Numbered from the stretch's first letter, positions 52,525 to 62,642 are shown. The stretch is DNA of 64,000 bases from JAXGZG01 sp040771825 (GCA_040771825.1 JAXGZG010000001.1:1-64000); one strand, 5' to 3'. The notes: a model not told the origin generated them from the letters alone. Made by a program: numbers and translations.

Positions 52525-55419
52525 GTGGCCGCACCATCTGTCAAAGCCAGGAACCCCTATTGGGACAACATCAAGGGAATTCTGATCTTTCTCGTAGTTC
52601 TGGGCCACTTCTTGTGGCCTTATTGGGGTATTGGGCTTGCAGGGTACGTAGTATGCTTCATCTACCTTTTCCATATGCCGGCTTTCGTCTTCGTTTCCGG
52701 GTTCCTGAGTAGAAGCGAAAATGCCAGGTCATCATCTGCCATTCTGAGGTTGGCCATGACGTATGCGATGTTCAACACCGCCATGATGCTGGTTAGCCAC
52801 TTCTTGTATGGCACCGCCTTCCAGTTGATAACCCCGTATTATTCATACTGGTATCTGCTCTCCCTGATAGTATGGCGCTTGACGATTGGGTTTCTCCATA
52901 ACGCCAAAGGGATAGGGGCTATCAGCATAGTAGCGGCCATAGCGGTAGGATTTTGGAGCGATGTTACCAACGTCTTGGCCATCTCAAGGACAATCGCGTT
53001 TTTCCCGTTTTTCCTGCTTGGATACAGGCTGGCCGGGCGCGATGCAAATTTGGCCGACAGGAAACCCAGAGATCATCTCACGGGTGTTCTTGTCTTGCTG
53101 TTCACGATATCTCTATCAGTCATGGTCATACATAAGTTTCCGTTTATTGACCAATCGGACGTACTTATGTACGGCTACACCTCCCCGCTAGGCCCGCTTG
53201 TCAGGGTTTTGGTGTTTTGCATTGCAGCGCTGATGATCATGGGTATAGCCGTCCTGGTGCCGAGACGCCCGCTGCCTCTCTTCTGCGACTGGGGAAGGAA
53301 CTCACTGGCCATATACGTTCTGCACAGGTTCGTTACCCTTGCGTTCGAAAGGTGGTTTCCGACACAACGTTATCGAGAGGTATACGTGCTCTACGCTGTA
53401 CTCGCTACCGTGTGCACCGTTTTTGCTCTGGGGCAGGATTCGGTGTCCCGCACGGTAGGTCGGATCATTAGCGTGTTTGACAACGCACATCAGAAGCCTC
53501 TTGTTCGAAGGTTTCTGGTCTTGCTCCTGGTGGCTAGTCTACTGCTCCCCATGGCCGGAAACGTGATCACAATAGTCGACGCCCTGGTAGGCAAACATGA
53601 GACTGGGGTCGATGTTGTCTACCCGGTCATGTCCAAGGAGATGAAGAGAGCCATTGACCACAGCGTATCCATAGCATTCGTGGGGGATCTTATTTTATTG
53701 CAGGATCAGGTGAGAGACGCATACTCGGGATCTGGTGACGGTTATGGTTTTGCCCCGGTGTTTCAGTATGCCGCTAAGTATTTGAAGGAAGCGGACTTGG
53801 CGATTGGCGTTTTTGAAGGCCCCATGGCCGGTGAATCCGCCGGGTATTCTACCAGCAACTATAATGACGGGTTGCCTCTGCGTCTCAACTATCCCGATTC
53901 CTTCGCAAGCGCCGTGAAAGAGGCGGGGATAGACTTAGTGTCTACGGCCAATAACCACCTCCTGGACTGCGGATTGGAGGGAGCTTGGCGAACGCTGGAT
54001 GTTCTGGACAGGGTAGGTCTGCTCCATGTTGGCTCTTACCGGAACGCCCATGACAAGGCTTCCTTCCTTATTGTAGATGTGAAGGGGATCCGGATCGCCT
54101 TCCTCGCGTACGCGTATGGGAGCAATGGATATAGCGAGGAATTCTTCTTTGATGGTGATCATTCAGTGACGTCAGCGTTGGCGGCCCCAGGAAGCAAGTA
54201 TTTTGAGACAGCGAAGGCTTCTGTCTTGGAGGACTTCAAACGGCTGAAAGAAGTTGCCACGCCGCCGGATCTAATCGTGGTCATGCCCCACATGGGAACC
54301 CAATTCTCTCACCAGGTGGACGATTACCAGCGGACTTGGAACGATATCTTCGTAGAAGCGGGCGCCGACATTATTCTGGGCGACCATGCTCACGCAGTGC
54401 AGCCTGTGCAATTTCGCGGAGCAGTCATTGTGAACTGCCCGGGCAACTTCGCCAATTCTTACACCAAGTACGACGGTGATGCCACGTCCATAGTGGAGTT
54501 GTATATCGACCCTGCAAGTAGGGATGTGATCGGTGCTGCCGTCGTTCCCATGTACACCCATTCTACCTACGGCGGCCAGTACCGGGCGTTGCCAGTTCAT
54601 AGCATCCTGACGGATCCAGATCTTCAAAACGATATTAGCCGATATGAGATGCAGAGAGTGGCCGAAGTGCAGGAGACTGTCACTTCAGTGATGCTAGGCG
54701 CGAGACTCACGCTAGACCAGTCTCAGGAACGATACTTCTTGTTCCCGGAGGGCTACGTGAGGCAACCCGTGAGCGCTATTGACATGACAGAAGACATGAA
54801 GATGTCTCATCTATACTCGTTACTGTCTCGGGCAAAGAGTGTATGTTTTGCTGGTGATAGCATAACTGCGGGATCCAGAAACGGAGGGTATGGTTGGTAC
54901 GAGCCCCTGATGGCGGCATTTCCGGATATCGCGGTAACCAGGGAGGCTTGGGGCTCCGCAACCAGCGTCACGCTATTAGAAAACGCTGAGTCCGTTGCTG
55001 ACCACCGGTGTGACCTGTATGTAGTCGCAATCGGCACCAATGACGTGCGGTATAGAGATGATCGGACTTGCGCAATGGATTCCGAGAGTTTCACAGATAA
55101 CATCGATTCCCTGGTAGCCATAGTACTGGCCAGAAACCCACAAGCGAAGTTTGCTCTGATAAGCCCTTGGTTGGCCCAGTACAATGACCCTTACACCGCA
55201 CTGTCGGTTGACGACAGAGACAGACTATTAGGCGAGTACGCGGAAGCGCTCAGGGTCTACTGTGAGGAGAAGGATTTCTGCTTCGTAAACCCAAACCCCG
55301 CTATTCATCAGGCGCTTACGAGGCATCCACCGTCTCGCTATCTCCTAGACCACATTCACCCTAACGCAAGGGATGGTATCCGCCTGTATAGCGAGAAGGT
55401 TTTAGCCGACATCAATTAG
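52525..55419 (+). CDS. Acyltransferase-3 / CapA metallophosphatase / SGNH hydrolase fusion
   Basis: 964 residues in three domains. 1-350: acyltransferase-3 membrane domain of about ten spans (RNPYWDNIKGILIFLVVLGH). 375-735: CapA/PgsA-like phosphoesterase (SIAFVGDLILLQ, STANNHLLDCG, VVMPHMGTQFSH, ILGDHAHAVQPV). 760-964: SGNH hydrolase (CFAGDSITAGS, AWGSATS, VVAIGTNDVRY, LLDHIHPNARDG with catalytic Asp-His). Acyltransferase plus SGNH is the layout of OatA-like O-acetylases of cell-wall polymers; the CapA insert is unusual. GTG start. Confidence 0.88.
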   Translation: MAAPSVKARNPYWDNIKGILIFLVVLGHFLWPYWGIGLAGYVVCFIYLFHMPAFVFVSGFLSRSENARSSSAILRLAMTYAMFNTAMMLVSHFLYGTAFQLITPYYSYWYLLSLIVWRLTIGFLHNAKGIGAISIVAAIAVGFWSDVTNVLAISRTIAFFPFFLLGYRLAGRDANLADRKPRDHLTGVLVLLFTISLSVMVIHKFPFIDQSDVLMYGYTSPLGPLVRVLVFCIAALMIMGIAVLVPRRPLPLFCDWGRNSLAIYVLHRFVTLAFERWFPTQRYREVYVLYAVLATVCTVFALGQDSVSRTVGRIISVFDNAHQKPLVRRFLVLLLVASLLLPMAGNVITIVDALVGKHETGVDVVYPVMSKEMKRAIDHSVSIAFVGDLILLQDQVRDAYSGSGDGYGFAPVFQYAAKYLKEADLAIGVFEGPMAGESAGYSTSNYNDGLPLRLNYPDSFASAVKEAGIDLVSTANNHLLDCGLEGAWRTLDVLDRVGLLHVGSYRNAHDKASFLIVDVKGIRIAFLAYAYGSNGYSEEFFFDGDHSVTSALAAPGSKYFETAKASVLEDFKRLKEVATPPDLIVVMPHMGTQFSHQVDDYQRTWNDIFVEAGADIILGDHAHAVQPVQFRGAVIVNCPGNFANSYTKYDGDATSIVELYIDPASRDVIGAAVVPMYTHSTYGGQYRALPVHSILTDPDLQNDISRYEMQRVAEVQETVTSVMLGARLTLDQSQERYFLFPEGYVRQPVSAIDMTEDMKMSHLYSLLSRAKSVCFAGDSITAGSRNGGYGWYEPLMAAFPDIAVTREAWGSATSVTLLENAESVADHRCDLYVVAIGTNDVRYRDDRTCAMDSESFTDNIDSLVAIVLARNPQAKFALISPWLAQYNDPYTALSVDDRDRLLGEYAEALRVYCEEKDFCFVNPNPAIHQALTRHPPSRYLLDHIHPNARDGIRLYSEKVLADIN

Positions 55420-55460
55420 TCTAAGGAAGGCAACCTTGCCGGCATCTGTCAGAAGAATGT

Positions 55461-55487
55461 GTGGCCGCCCCAGAAAGAGGCGGCCAC
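55461..55487. terminator. Bidirectional hairpin between convergent genes
   Basis: GTGGCCGCC (55461-55469) pairs perfectly with GGCGGCCAC (55479-55487), 42 bases after the fusion gene and 31 before the end of the convergent amidohydrolase gene. Confidence 0.75.
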
Positions 55488-55517
55488 ATCACTTTGACAG
55501 CGGTCGAATCAGGGCTT

Positions 55518-56990
55518 CTACTTCTTCCAGACGGCCTTCTGTTCCGTGACGTACTCCTCAACTTCGCGCAATAGTGCTTGGGCGTCGAAGACCACTCCGT
55601 CACGAATGGTCCACTTGACTCCGCCTCTACGCGCTTTGGCGGTGCGGTCTTCCGAGAACACCTCTCGTCCGCCGCCGTACATGACCTTGAGGTTGTCAAG
55701 GGGATTCCCGTCCACAATCGCAAGGTCGGCGAGGTAGCCTCTGCGTACCCCACCTTCAAGGTCCGTGAGACCCAGCACTCTGGCCGCATTGGTAGTGGCG
55801 ACTTTGACAACATCCAAGGGATGCAGGCCTGTCTCCTGCAGAAGCTCCAGCTCGCGTATCATGGAGACGCCGTACAGAGTATACTGGTAGCCTGCGTCAG
55901 CACCGGCTGTGAGGGTTCCTCCGCGCTCGAAGAAGGTCCTGACGTATTTCATCCAGATCTGATACTTCTTCTTCCAGGCGATTTCGTCGGAAGTCTTCCA
56001 GTCAAAGTGGAAGGATGCGTGGACTCCGGGCTGCGGTGTCCAGAAGTTGTAAAGCTGCGGCGAAGCGTACTTCTCAGTGTACTCTGAGCGCTGGCCGCGT
56101 CCAAGGTCCCGGTTAACCTCATAGGTCGCGTAGGTGGGGTTCCAAACCGTACCGTTGCGGATCATGAGGTCAAGGACTTCAATGACTCTCTCGGGATAAT
56201 TGTCGGCCTCTATCCAGTTGTATGCCGAGTGGCGGAAGCGCTGGAGTTCGTCCATTTCGTTGTAGTTCGGCGGGAAGTTCTGCACTCCCGGGATAGCCGC
56301 TTCGGGGATGCCGTAGGTATGTTCAATGGTGGTCACGCCGGCATCTGACGCGTGCACTGCGTCAAGTTCGCTGCACAGCGACAGGTGCACAGCCGTACCG
56401 CCCTTCATGCCGAGTTTTCTGGCTTCGTCGCATATGGCCTCAAAGGGCTCGAAAGCGGGTTCGATTAGCTTGATTCCGTCGGCCCCGCTGTCGTTGATCT
56501 CCCTCACCATCTCTCTGGCCATATCTGGAGTGATGAACTCATTGCGCGGGAGACCCTGCAAAATGACCAGGCGGGGGATAACTTCGGTGCTACCCTTTGC
56601 CGCCAGTTCGCGATGCCTGAAGAGCTCATCTTCGTGTGTGAAACCGCAGTTGCGGGCCGTGGTGATTCCGTGACCCAGCAGCAGCTTGTACATATACCGC
56701 CATGTGCCAGGCCCAACGTGCTGGGCATCAAGAGGAACGTGTGCATGCATTTCGATGAGACCTGGGATGACGTACATCCCTTTGGCGTCAATTACGCAGT
56801 CGCCGGTGGGTCTTTCAAACCCTGGCCCGTACCTAGACATGCCGATCGGGTCGGCCTTTATGATGTCCAGGATCTTGTTGCCTTCAATTATGATATCCAT
56901 TGGCCCTTCGGCCGGCGTTCCGCGCCCGTTGACGATTGTGGCGTCGCGAATCACTAAACGTTTGTACTTCTTTCCGGTTTCTGTCCCCAA
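55518..56990 (-). CDS. Metal-dependent amidohydrolase (imidazolonepropionase-like)
   Basis: 490 residues. Metal site: HAH in GLIEMHAHV, Lys in GIKLIEP, His in GTAVHLSL and TIEHTYG, catalytic Asp in LTAGADAG. C-terminal NAARVLGLTDLEGGVRRGYL and LADLAIVDGNP are typical of the superfamily. Some relatives hydrolyse dipeptides with C-terminal Arg, Lys or Pro, which would fit the neighbouring peptidases; exact substrate unknown. TTG 56990 with GGAGGT upstream. No signal peptide, so cytoplasmic. Confidence 0.88.
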   Translation of the reverse strand: MGTETGKKYKRLVIRDATIVNGRGTPAEGPMDIIIEGNKILDIIKADPIGMSRYGPGFERPTGDCVIDAKGMYVIPGLIEMHAHVPLDAQHVGPGTWRYMYKLLLGHGITTARNCGFTHEDELFRHRELAAKGSTEVIPRLVILQGLPRNEFITPDMAREMVREINDSGADGIKLIEPAFEPFEAICDEARKLGMKGGTAVHLSLCSELDAVHASDAGVTTIEHTYGIPEAAIPGVQNFPPNYNEMDELQRFRHSAYNWIEADNYPERVIEVLDLMIRNGTVWNPTYATYEVNRDLGRGQRSEYTEKYASPQLYNFWTPQPGVHASFHFDWKTSDEIAWKKKYQIWMKYVRTFFERGGTLTAGADAGYQYTLYGVSMIRELELLQETGLHPLDVVKVATTNAARVLGLTDLEGGVRRGYLADLAIVDGNPLDNLKVMYGGGREVFSEDRTAKARRGGVKWTIRDGVVFDAQALLREVEEYVTEQKAVWKK

Positions 56991-57216
56991 TTCTCTGCTA
57001 CCTCCAATCTTCCTCGTTGTCGGGCTTCTGTATCAGCAAACTCAGTTCGTTTCACTTGAGTCTATTCCTCATGCAAACTCCCTCTTCCTGCTTGCGCCTC
57101 ACGGTGTTGCCTGGCTCCCCACGGTGGGCCAGTTGGTTCTTCTAGGGGGGGATTCCACCAAACCGACGTCGAATATCTCCAAGTGACATATGCTCGGGAA
57201 GAAAGGAGACGTGTCA

Positions 57217-59481
57217 ATGGTGACCAATACGGAAGATAGACGTCCGGTTACATTTGATGACTACGCTAGAGCCGAGCGATTCCTGCCCTCCAACGTTGAG
57301 AAGACCATGTTCGGTTTGGAGGCGGTTCCCTATTGGATAGATGGGGGGGATTGCTTTTGGTACAAGACTAGCACCCGTCATGGCAAACGCTTTGTGTTCG
57401 TTGACCCAACAACAGGTCGGATTGACGATGCATTCGATCACGTCCGCCTCGCAGCAGCGCTTTCCTTGGCGTCAGGGACCGCTTGCGGCCATGACAAACT
57501 GCCTTTCGAAGAAATCGCCTTCAGAGATGGCCGCGCCAAGATCGCTTTCACGGCGGATTCCGTCAACTGGTTATGTGACCTTACGACGTACGAAATCGTC
57601 AAGGAAGACGTCCAGGCAGAGAATCCTCAGGAAGTGCTGTCTCCCGACGGAAAGTACGCTGCCTTCGTCCGGGATTACAACGTATATATAAGAGCAACCG
57701 ACACGGGCGAGGAAATCCAACTGACTACCGACGGCCAAGAGAAGTTCGGGTACGCCCAATCATCGGTATCACCCCTGGTCACCGCTGGGCTGGTACCAGA
57801 AACAGCCAAGGCAATGTGGGGGAAGCCAGTCGTTCACTGGTCGCCCGATTCCCGCAAGATCCTGACATTCCAGTTGGATAACCGCAACGTCAAGGAATGT
57901 TATCTGGTCCAGTCAGTGCCTTTGGACGGCAGCAAGCGCCCTCTTCTGCACCGGTATCCGTACGTTCAGCCAGGGGACGAGGCGGTCTCCGAGGTCAACG
58001 CCGTTGTTCTCGATGTTGATGGCAGGAAAGCGGTCAGGGCCAAGATGGACCCTATGATGGACATCTACTATGCGGGCCTGCGCACCTGGGTATATTGGAC
58101 AAAGGGCCCCGACCAGAGGGTCTACTTCGTGGAGGCCACACGGATGTACCGGTCGGCCAGAGTCCACATGATGAATCCTGAAACCGGTGAGACCAAGTGT
58201 TTGTTTGAGGATGCCGCTCCCCCCACAGGTGACAGATTCCACATAGCGCAAGTCGGCGACGCCCGGGAGATCCTGTGGGTTTCCCAGCGAGACAACTGGG
58301 CCCACATCTACCTGCATGACGGAATCACTGGAGAACTGAAAAAGCAAGTCACGTCCGGTCCATGGGTCGTTCGAGGGATCAAGCGCGTGGATGATGAGAA
58401 CCGCGTTGTCTACTTTGAGGCAGGAGGCAGGGAAGAGGGGCGCGACCCCTACTACCGCCACCTGTACTCGGTGAAATTCGACGGAAGCGATCTCCGGCTG
58501 CTTACGCCCGAAGACGCCGAGCATGAAGTCTCGTTCTCGCCATCAGGCGATCATTTCGTGGATACTTACTCCCGAATCGACCTCGCGCCGGTTCACGTAC
58601 TGAGGAAGGAAAGCGGCGAGTTGGTGACCAAACTCGGTGAAGCCGACATATCGCTTCTGCTGGAGACCGGGTGGAAGCTCCCCGAGCGGTTCTGTGCCAA
58701 AGCTCGGGACGGCGTCACCGATATTTACGGGATGGTCATAAGGCCGTCCAATTTCGACCTCAGCAGGAAGTATCCGGTGATTGAGGCTAACTACTCCGGC
58801 CCTCAGACCATCCGCACTCCCAAGTCCTTTGCCGGCGGGATGGGCGCAAGCAGGTTCTGGTACGACCAATCCGTGGCCGAACTCGGGTTCATAGTCGTCA
58901 CGGTTGACGGTCTGGGCATGGCCTATAGGTCGAAATCCTTCCAGGACTTCACCTACAAGAATCTTGGCGACGCCGGGTTGGATGACCACATTGCAGCTTT
59001 TCGGCAGCTTGCCGATAGATATCCTTACATGGACCTGTCCAGAGTCGGTATCTACGGAGGCTCGGCGGGAGGCTACGCTTCTACTCACGCAGTCCTGGCC
59101 AGGCCCGATTTCTACAAAGTGGCCGTCTCCTGGGCGGGTAATCACGATCACCGCACCGACAAGGCAGCATGGAACGAGCGATACATGGGGCCAATGGGGC
59201 CGCATTATGAGGAACAGGCCAACTCCCATCTGGCGGCCAACCTAAAGGGCAAACTTCTGATCATGCACGGGGACATGGACGAGAACGTTCCGCCCGCGTC
59301 AAGCGTTCAGTTGATCGACGCGCTTATCAAGGCTAACAAGGATTTTGACTACCTGGTCCTTCCCAACGCGCCTCACGCCTACGGGATGCATCCGTACATC
59401 GTTCGCAAGAGGTGGGATTACTTCGTGAGGCATCTCCTGGGAGTAGAGCCGCCCAGGGAGTATCCCTTGTTCAAGGCGTAG
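57217..59481 (+). CDS. S9 prolyl-oligopeptidase-type peptidase (DPP IV-like)
   Basis: 754 residues. N-terminal beta-propeller (LSPDGKYAAFVRDYNVYIRA, VHWSPDSRKILTFQLD) and C-terminal alpha/beta hydrolase with Ser in IYGGSAGGYAST, Asp in HGDMDENVPP and His in NAPHAYGMHP. DPP IV-like enzymes remove Xaa-Pro dipeptides. No signal peptide, so intracellular use of imported peptides is likely. ATG 57217 has AAAGGAG eight bases upstream. Divergent from the amidohydrolase, sharing a 226-base promoter region. Confidence 0.92.
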   Translation: MVTNTEDRRPVTFDDYARAERFLPSNVEKTMFGLEAVPYWIDGGDCFWYKTSTRHGKRFVFVDPTTGRIDDAFDHVRLAAALSLASGTACGHDKLPFEEIAFRDGRAKIAFTADSVNWLCDLTTYEIVKEDVQAENPQEVLSPDGKYAAFVRDYNVYIRATDTGEEIQLTTDGQEKFGYAQSSVSPLVTAGLVPETAKAMWGKPVVHWSPDSRKILTFQLDNRNVKECYLVQSVPLDGSKRPLLHRYPYVQPGDEAVSEVNAVVLDVDGRKAVRAKMDPMMDIYYAGLRTWVYWTKGPDQRVYFVEATRMYRSARVHMMNPETGETKCLFEDAAPPTGDRFHIAQVGDAREILWVSQRDNWAHIYLHDGITGELKKQVTSGPWVVRGIKRVDDENRVVYFEAGGREEGRDPYYRHLYSVKFDGSDLRLLTPEDAEHEVSFSPSGDHFVDTYSRIDLAPVHVLRKESGELVTKLGEADISLLLETGWKLPERFCAKARDGVTDIYGMVIRPSNFDLSRKYPVIEANYSGPQTIRTPKSFAGGMGASRFWYDQSVAELGFIVVTVDGLGMAYRSKSFQDFTYKNLGDAGLDDHIAAFRQLADRYPYMDLSRVGIYGGSAGGYASTHAVLARPDFYKVAVSWAGNHDHRTDKAAWNERYMGPMGPHYEEQANSHLAANLKGKLLIMHGDMDENVPPASSVQLIDALIKANKDFDYLVLPNAPHAYGMHPYIVRKRWDYFVRHLLGVEPPREYPLFKA

Positions 59482-59654
59482 ATCGGAACACTAACACAAG
59501 AAGGCTCCGGGGGGTTCTGCCCTGTCACCCGTCCGGGACTTGGCGGAAATTAGTTCGCGGTACGTAAAGTTCGATACAGGAATTTAGGTGTCCTCTGCAG
59601 AATGGGATCTATAGGCATTTCTGAATCCGCCCATCATTTCGAGGAGGGATACCC

Positions 59655-61091
59655 ATGCTGAGAACCGATGTCTTTACCCCTTCCCGTTTTACCGGTAAGG
59701 GAAGCATCACCTTGCGCGGTGTGGAGATACCGTATCACACCGTCAGCGAAGACAATGTCTTCTACGACAACGAAGGGAAACCCATCGCATCAATCTTCTC
59801 TTATTCGTACTTCCGCTCCGATGTGGAAGATACGAAGTCTCGCCCTGTGTTGTTTGGCTTCAACGGCGGCCCGGGCACTTCTTCCATGATGGTTCACGTG
59901 GGCTTTTTGAGCACCAAAAGGATCAAATACGGTGAAATCGATGACGATGGCATACCTCTTCCCCCCTATGAGTCGTGCGACAACGCTCAGTGCCTCCTAG
60001 ATATCGCTGACCTAGTTCTGATAGACCCTGTAGGAACTGGTTTTGGCCGGTTGCTAGACGAATCCAAGAAGGAGCTGTTTTACGGGGTCGAGCCCGATGC
60101 CGAAGCGATCCTGACCTTCATCCAAGCTTGGCTTGCCCGTTACAACCGCTGGCACAGCCCCAAATACATGGTGGGTGAGAGTTACGGCTGCACCAGAGCC
60201 AGCACGGTTGCAGGAAGAGGTTCTCTGGGCGCTTCTGACCGGGCTTTCAGCGTACCCTTTGACGGCATAATCATGATCGGCAACACCGTCACTGTGGGCA
60301 AATACTTCCGAAACAACCCTCCGGTTTACCCGGCTGTTTTGGCTTTCCCGACTTTGGCCGGAGTCCACTGGTACCACCATCATCCATCTGAACAGACTGT
60401 GGATGAATTCGTGGCCGAAGCCAAGAAGTTCGCTGACACCGAGTACCTGCTGGCGTTGTACCAGGGGAATAGCCTGCAAGGCGATGCTCGCGAACATATC
60501 ATCGAGCGGGTTATGTACTACACCGGGGTTTCCAGAGAGTACCTGGAAAAACGCGCGTTGTTCGTTGACGATGTTGAGTACCGCCGCGAAGTCATGCGCA
60601 AAGAGGGCCGTTCGGTGGCCCGCTTGGACGGACGGATCACTCGTCCGCTGTGGGAGCCTTTCTTGGATGAGGAGCATTGGGGAGTCCATGATGACCCGTC
60701 TCAAGGGAAGTACGACCCATTCTTCCAGTCAGTGCTCTGCGGAGAGGTCTTCCCCATGTTGGGCATCAACTGGGACCGCAACTTCGTGAACTCCGCTTCC
60801 ATGTACATGCACTGGAACCGCGACATCAAAGGCCAAAACACCGCCGAGAGCCTCGGCGCCGCCATGCGACGGATTCCTGGCATGCGCACATTCTTCGTGA
60901 ACGGCTGGTACGACATCTGCACTCAGATCGGTATTCTTTACTACACCTTGGACCATGCCGATCTTCCCAAGGACCGGACGTTTGTTAAGGGTTACCCGTC
61001 GGGTCACATGGCTTATCTTGGTGAGGATAACATCCAGGCAGTAACCGATGACATGTACACTTTCATCAAGGGCGGCAATCCCACGAAGTAG
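59655..61091 (+). CDS. S10-family serine carboxypeptidase-like protein
   Basis: 478 residues with the S10 triad: GFNGGPGTSSMM oxyanion region, Ser in VGESYGCTRAS, Asp in NGWYDICTQ, His in YPSGHMAYLG. S10 peptidases release C-terminal residues, mostly at acid pH; bacterial members are less studied. No signal peptide. ATG 59655 with GAGGAGGG upstream, about 170 bases after the S9 gene, so possibly its own unit. Intrinsic terminator follows. Confidence 0.9.
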   Translation: MLRTDVFTPSRFTGKGSITLRGVEIPYHTVSEDNVFYDNEGKPIASIFSYSYFRSDVEDTKSRPVLFGFNGGPGTSSMMVHVGFLSTKRIKYGEIDDDGIPLPPYESCDNAQCLLDIADLVLIDPVGTGFGRLLDESKKELFYGVEPDAEAILTFIQAWLARYNRWHSPKYMVGESYGCTRASTVAGRGSLGASDRAFSVPFDGIIMIGNTVTVGKYFRNNPPVYPAVLAFPTLAGVHWYHHHPSEQTVDEFVAEAKKFADTEYLLALYQGNSLQGDAREHIIERVMYYTGVSREYLEKRALFVDDVEYRREVMRKEGRSVARLDGRITRPLWEPFLDEEHWGVHDDPSQGKYDPFFQSVLCGEVFPMLGINWDRNFVNSASMYMHWNRDIKGQNTAESLGAAMRRIPGMRTFFVNGWYDICTQIGILYYTLDHADLPKDRTFVKGYPSGHMAYLGEDNIQAVTDDMYTFIKGGNPTK

Positions 61092-61117
61092 GAGACTATG
61101 GTTCAAGAAGGGAGAAT

Positions 61118-61150
61118 GCGGCCGGCGCCCAAATGCCGGCCGCGTTTTTC
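61118..61150 (+). terminator. Intrinsic terminator after the carboxypeptidase gene
   Basis: GCGGCCGGC (61118-61126), loop GCCCAAAT, GCCGGCCGC (61135-61143), then GTTTTT. Confidence 0.92.
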
Positions 61151-61177
61151 GTGCGCAAAGGTTCTGAAACCTCCGCG

Positions 61178-61795
61178 CTACTTCGCCACTCCCAAGAAAT
61201 CCTTCAGCATAAACTGCATCCTAGCCAGGAAGAGCGAGACTCGGGCCATGACTGTGGTGCCAAAGGCGGAGCCAAAGGCCAGCATCATGGTTACGCGCCC
61301 GATCCTCGAGGCGTATTTGGTTACACCCTTGGGTTCTACCGTGAACAGGAAGAAAGACAGTGTGCCGACAACGCCGATGAAAAGCAAGACGGCGTTGATG
61401 TAGGTGGAAGTCACAGGGTTCTTCAGAGGAGTTACGGTGGCGGCCAGCTGATCCAGGAACATGGGCTTCCATGTCTTGGTAAGGACCACGCCGGCACCTG
61501 CGCCGACGCTAAAGGAGATAGGATATCTGGCTACCCACTGATGTCTCGTGCTGAACCTGAAGTATATCAGGAGGCCCAGCACGATGGGGACAACGTAGTT
61601 CCATTTGCCCTTCTCCACGATATCTACCAGGACAGTGGGCTTGACCCTGTTACCGAAGGTAACCGCTACGCCGTAACCTGCACTGCAACCGACAAATACC
61701 TGCTCAGCGAAGTAGTACAATTCGGTCTCTTTGAAGATAATGCTAAAAACCGCTACGGTGAGAAACGCTGCGATCCAATTGCCTAGGCTAGACAT
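61178..61795 (-). CDS. Membrane protein A of a four-gene module
   Basis: About 205 residues with roughly six membrane spans. C-terminal FGSAFGTTVMARVSLFLAR and the mid segment ARYPISFSVGAGAGVVL are shared with the paralog at 9835-10437. ATG 61795 has GGGAGGTG upstream and overlaps the stop of the preceding module gene by eight bases. Last gene of the minus-strand cluster. No known function. Confidence 0.75.
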   Translation of the reverse strand: MSSLGNWIAAFLTVAVFSIIFKETELYYFAEQVFVGCSAGYGVAVTFGNRVKPTVLVDIVEKGKWNYVVPIVLGLLIYFRFSTRHQWVARYPISFSVGAGAGVVLTKTWKPMFLDQLAATVTPLKNPVTSTYINAVLLFIGVVGTLSFFLFTVEPKGVTKYASRIGRVTMMLAFGSAFGTTVMARVSLFLARMQFMLKDFLGVAK

Positions 61796-62627
61796 TATGC
61801 GCACCTCCCTTTTTCCGGGAGAGGAAGTACTGTATGTTCCCGATTATCACGAACAGGATAACCAAGACGTGGGTGAGGCTCTGAGCATCCATACCTACGG
61901 AAGCGGTTCCGGGCTTCTTGATAAGCTGCTCATACTCGGCGGCCCCTTTCATGCCCGCCAGCATTCCGGTCAGCTGGCCCGACACAACAAGAGGCATGCT
62001 TTCCGGTATACTCACGGCGAAGCAGGCGCCTGTCACAGGGATGCCTAGGGGAGCGCCGATCATCTTGACGTAGGTCGACAGACCATCCCCCAAGGACCCC
62101 ATGGAAGCGGCCAATGCCACGTCCTTGAAGGACTTAATCTCTTTCATGAGCGGCATATCCTCGATTCGCTTGCCCTCAAAGTCTGTCCCGCTGGCAGCGT
62201 TGACGATGTTCACGCCCATGGCCTCGAAAAACGCGTTGCCCCCACCCTTGTACCCGATATTCACCCAGTCGGTGCCATACACTTTGTCGGGGAAGTCTTT
62301 GAGCACAACCCCCATGACCCTTTGCATCATTGCTCCCGATTCCGTAGTAGTCCCAGCTCCAACGATCTTGATGCCTCTAGAGAAGCAGTGCCACGCCAAG
62401 GCAATGGCTGAGGGTTCGATTTCCGCTAGGTTAGACGCGCCGTAGTCGTGTCCAATGTACACCGTCTTTCCAGCAGGAATACTCTCGACGAAATCGTAGA
62501 GCGTGCGAGTATGGTCGCCAATGGGGATGGGCAGCCCCATGGGAGATATCATGGCGTAGGCGACCAAGCCGATAATGAGGATATACAGGACTATGTCGAC
62601 TCTTTTGTCTCTGACATTATCACTCAC
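61788..62627 (-). CDS. Membrane-anchored globular protein B of the module
   Basis: 279 residues. One N-terminal span (IVLYILIIGLVAYAMISPMG), an alpha/beta domain of about 210 residues (GKTVYIGHDYGASNLAEIEP, FSRGIKIVGAGTTTESG, TDWVNIGYKGGGNAFFEAMG, VALAASMGSLGDGLSTYVKM) and a C-terminal span (THVLVILFVIIGNIQYFL). The domain alternates strands and helices like a Rossmann-type fold, but no catalytic motif is recognised. GTG 62627 with GGAGGTGAC upstream. A 3' remnant of a paralog is at 9630-9788. Confidence 0.7.
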   Translation of the reverse strand: MSDNVRDKRVDIVLYILIIGLVAYAMISPMGLPIPIGDHTRTLYDFVESIPAGKTVYIGHDYGASNLAEIEPSAIALAWHCFSRGIKIVGAGTTTESGAMMQRVMGVVLKDFPDKVYGTDWVNIGYKGGGNAFFEAMGVNIVNAASGTDFEGKRIEDMPLMKEIKSFKDVALAASMGSLGDGLSTYVKMIGAPLGIPVTGACFAVSIPESMPLVVSGQLTGMLAGMKGAAEYEQLIKKPGTASVGMDAQSLTHVLVILFVIIGNIQYFLSRKKGGAHNV

Positions 62628-62642
62628 TCTTTGTCACCTCCA

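Noticed and set aside
57913..58524. Long minus-strand open frame inside the S9 peptidase gene
   Set aside because: Shadow frame in a GC-rich gene; the plus strand has a complete triad and family length.
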